DNA from: an uncultured Chthoniobacterales bacterium | GTDB taxonomy: Bacteria > Verrucomicrobiota > Verrucomicrobiae > Chthoniobacterales > UBA10450 | Direction of reading: 5' to 3' | DNA length: 5,917 nucleotides | Assembly (NCBI GenBank): GCA_955652855.1 | Contig: CATPCN010000160.1 | Coordinates: 1 to 5,917, forward strand | Shown here: piece by piece, positions 4,860 through 5,917 of the stretch | How positions within the stretch are numbered: position 1 is the stretch's first letter | Layout of the letters: each line of letters begins with the position of its first letter | The notes under the pieces: generated by a model | Database searches by the model: none | Told to the model about the DNA's origin: nothing | The model's input: the letters and a program-made list of their open reading frames with translations, nothing else | Position numbers and translations under genes: made by a program

Positions 4860-5624
4860 CTATAGTTCCTTGATCCGTATGTTTCGAGACTCAATCTTCA
4901 TGGGGCCGGTGGTGCGATGTAGTTGGATGCCGATCAACCCGTCCAGCTTGCGCCCGGACTTGTCGTCGTCGATGAGCTGGCTCATCACATGGCCGTTCAG
5001 GACCTGGATCAGCGTGTTTCCGCGAGCGATGATGTGCAGTTCGTTCCAGTCCTCGCTTTTGATGAAAGTTTTCAGCTCCGTGTTGTCGCCCAGCGACGCG
5101 ACGGATCCGGGTTTCTTTCCGTCCCCAATGTATGTGAATTGGCCCCGTAGCGCGAGAAAACCGCGGCCCCTTTCTTCATAGATCTGACCGGTGAATCGCT
5201 GCTGCGCGTCGATGTCGGCCTGATAACCCTGCATCACCCACTTGGCGACGTCCGGCCGCTCGATGCTGCGGTATTGGATGCCGCTGTTTCCGCTGTCCGC
5301 GCCGGTCAGACGGTATTGTACCTTGAGCTCGAAATCGGCAGGCTTGCCATCGCGCCAGATACAGAAGATGTTCTGCGGCGGCTGGTGGCCGGTCTTGGTC
5401 TCACCGATAATCTCCCCATTCTCGACGCGCCAGAAATTCGCGTCGCAATCCCAACCCTTGAAGCTCTGGCCATCGAAGATCTGACGGAAGCCCGTCTCAT
5501 CGAGCGGCGGGACCTGGTTGCCGCCGCGGCCGCCCCGCCCGGGAGGCTGCTGCGCATGGACTCCGATAGCAAGGGTCAACGGGAGAATCACCGCCGCCAG
5601 CCAACGCATACGTTCGAGTTTCAT
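4860..5624 (-). CDS. Secreted DUF1080 (3-keto-disaccharide hydrolase family) protein
   Basis: This 254-residue protein starts at the ATG at 5624, which has GGAG six bases upstream; the in-frame TTG at 5636 lies within that ribosome-binding region and is a poorer start. A signal peptide (residues 1-24, cleavage after GVHA) is followed by a Gly/Arg-rich linker (GRGGRGG) and one PF06439 jelly-roll domain from about residue 45 to the end. Family landmarks are GFRQIFDGQSFKGW (45-58), FWRVENGEIIGE (64-75), DFELKVQYRL (98-107), NSGIQYRS (113-120), GYQADIDAQ (133-141), WNELHIIARGN (193-203) and GLIGIQLH (229-236), closing with RNIRIKEL. The family is annotated as 3-keto-disaccharide hydrolase, acting on oxidised sugars outside the cytoplasm; activity of this member is inferred. 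It sits between the helix-hairpin-helix gene (21 bp gap) and the LacI gene (2 bp gap), which suggests substrate-responsive control. Confidence 0.93.
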   Translation of the reverse strand: MKLERMRWLAAVILPLTLAIGVHAQQPPGRGGRGGNQVPPLDETGFRQIFDGQSFKGWDCDANFWRVENGEIIGETKTGHQPPQNIFCIWRDGKPADFELKVQYRLTGADSGNSGIQYRSIERPDVAKWVMQGYQADIDAQQRFTGQIYEERGRGFLALRGQFTYIGDGKKPGSVASLGDNTELKTFIKSEDWNELHIIARGNTLIQVLNGHVMSQLIDDDKSGRKLDGLIGIQLHRTTGPMKIESRNIRIKEL

Positions 5625-5645
5625 AATTTTCTCCAAAGCGTCCTC

Positions 5646-5917
5646 TCAGAAAGTCAATATGTCCTTTTTCGCCTCGATCTTCGCTGCGTCAATATTGGGA
5701 ACCCTCTTCAAATCCTCGATCGACTTGAACAGTCCATTTCTTGCGCGGTACGCAATGATCGCCGCGGCTTCCGATCGTTTCAGCGATAACCGGCTTTCGA
5801 ATTCGATCGCCGCGGCCTTGTTCACGTTGAGCTTCGGAAGTTGGTCCCTGGGGAAATTCGCCGCGAGATACTCGACGGCGGCGGCGACGTCTTTGTCCGT
5901 CGCCCACGCGCCGAGGA
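5646..5917 (-). CDS. C-terminus of a helix-hairpin-helix (ComEA-like) protein, possibly with an upstream cytochrome c domain
   Basis: The frame enters from the window edge and ends at a TGA at 5646-5648, giving 89 complete C-terminal codons. The final 60 residues fit a ComEA-type helix-hairpin-helix unit: [20 protein letters not shown], then [20 protein letters not shown], ending [12 protein letters not shown]. The preceding residues ([19 protein letters not shown]) resemble the last helix of small c-type cytochrome domains, which are often joined to this kind of unit in exported acidobacterial proteins. No CXXCH is visible because that part would lie outside the window. The gene precedes DUF1080 by 21 bp on the same strand and probably heads or belongs to the same operon. 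The helix-hairpin-helix call is firm; the cytochrome suggestion is tentative. Confidence 0.8.
   Translation of the reverse strand, partial: LGAWATDKDVAAAVEYLAANFPRDQLPKLNVNKAAAIEFESRLSLKRSEAAAIIAYRARNGLFKSIEDLKRVPNIDAAKIEAKKDILTF

Noticed and set aside
5274..5789. Plus-strand frame of 171 codons spanning the DUF1080 start region.
   Set aside because: It is antisense to both the DUF1080 and helix-hairpin-helix genes and has no recognisable motifs.

Overview
The window most resembles a chromosomal segment of an acidobacterium of the Solibacter/Bryobacter type. This is inferred from content: a large TonB-dependent receptor with an N-terminal carboxypeptidase-regulatory-like domain, secreted DUF1080 (PF06439) proteins, a helix-hairpin-helix (ComEA-like) protein and a LacI regulator, in mostly GC-rich DNA. 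No rRNA or other phylogenetic marker is present, so the assignment is tentative.

Layout. Positions 1-795 (minus) hold the N-terminal 265 codons of the receptor, cut by the window edge. Positions 796-1265 hold its control region, with two LacI-type operator palindromes centred exactly 30 bp apart around a possible promoter. Positions 1266-2501 (minus) encode a secreted 411-residue protein of unknown function with six cysteines and a C-terminal glycine-rich beta domain; its codons are less GC-biased than those of its neighbours. Positions 2502-2936 are a divergent intergenic region with inverted repeats on one side and a possible plus-strand promoter on the other. Positions 2937-3528 (plus) hold a compact run of three small reading frames of 25, 123 and 49 residues, each joined to the next by a 4-bp ATGA overlap. 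The first has a perfect AGGAGG ribosome-binding site and contains a perfect 18-bp palindrome. Positions 3585-3818 (plus) are the 5' remnant of a DUF1080 gene whose homology stops after about 54 codons and whose tail runs into the end of the convergent LacI gene. Positions 5917-3808 (minus) form an apparent operon: a helix-hairpin-helix protein C-terminus, an intact secreted DUF1080 protein and a LacI-family repressor, with gaps of 21 bp and 2 bp.

How it may work together (inference). The DUF1080 family is named for 3-keto-disaccharide hydrolysis, TonB receptors import large or scarce substrates, and LacI proteins sense sugars or related ligands. The minus-strand genes therefore fit a small glycan-use unit. 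The paired operators before the receptor make it a plausible target of this LacI protein, but the sequence alone does not show which LacI protein binds there. The three overlapping small genes are the least explained part of the window.
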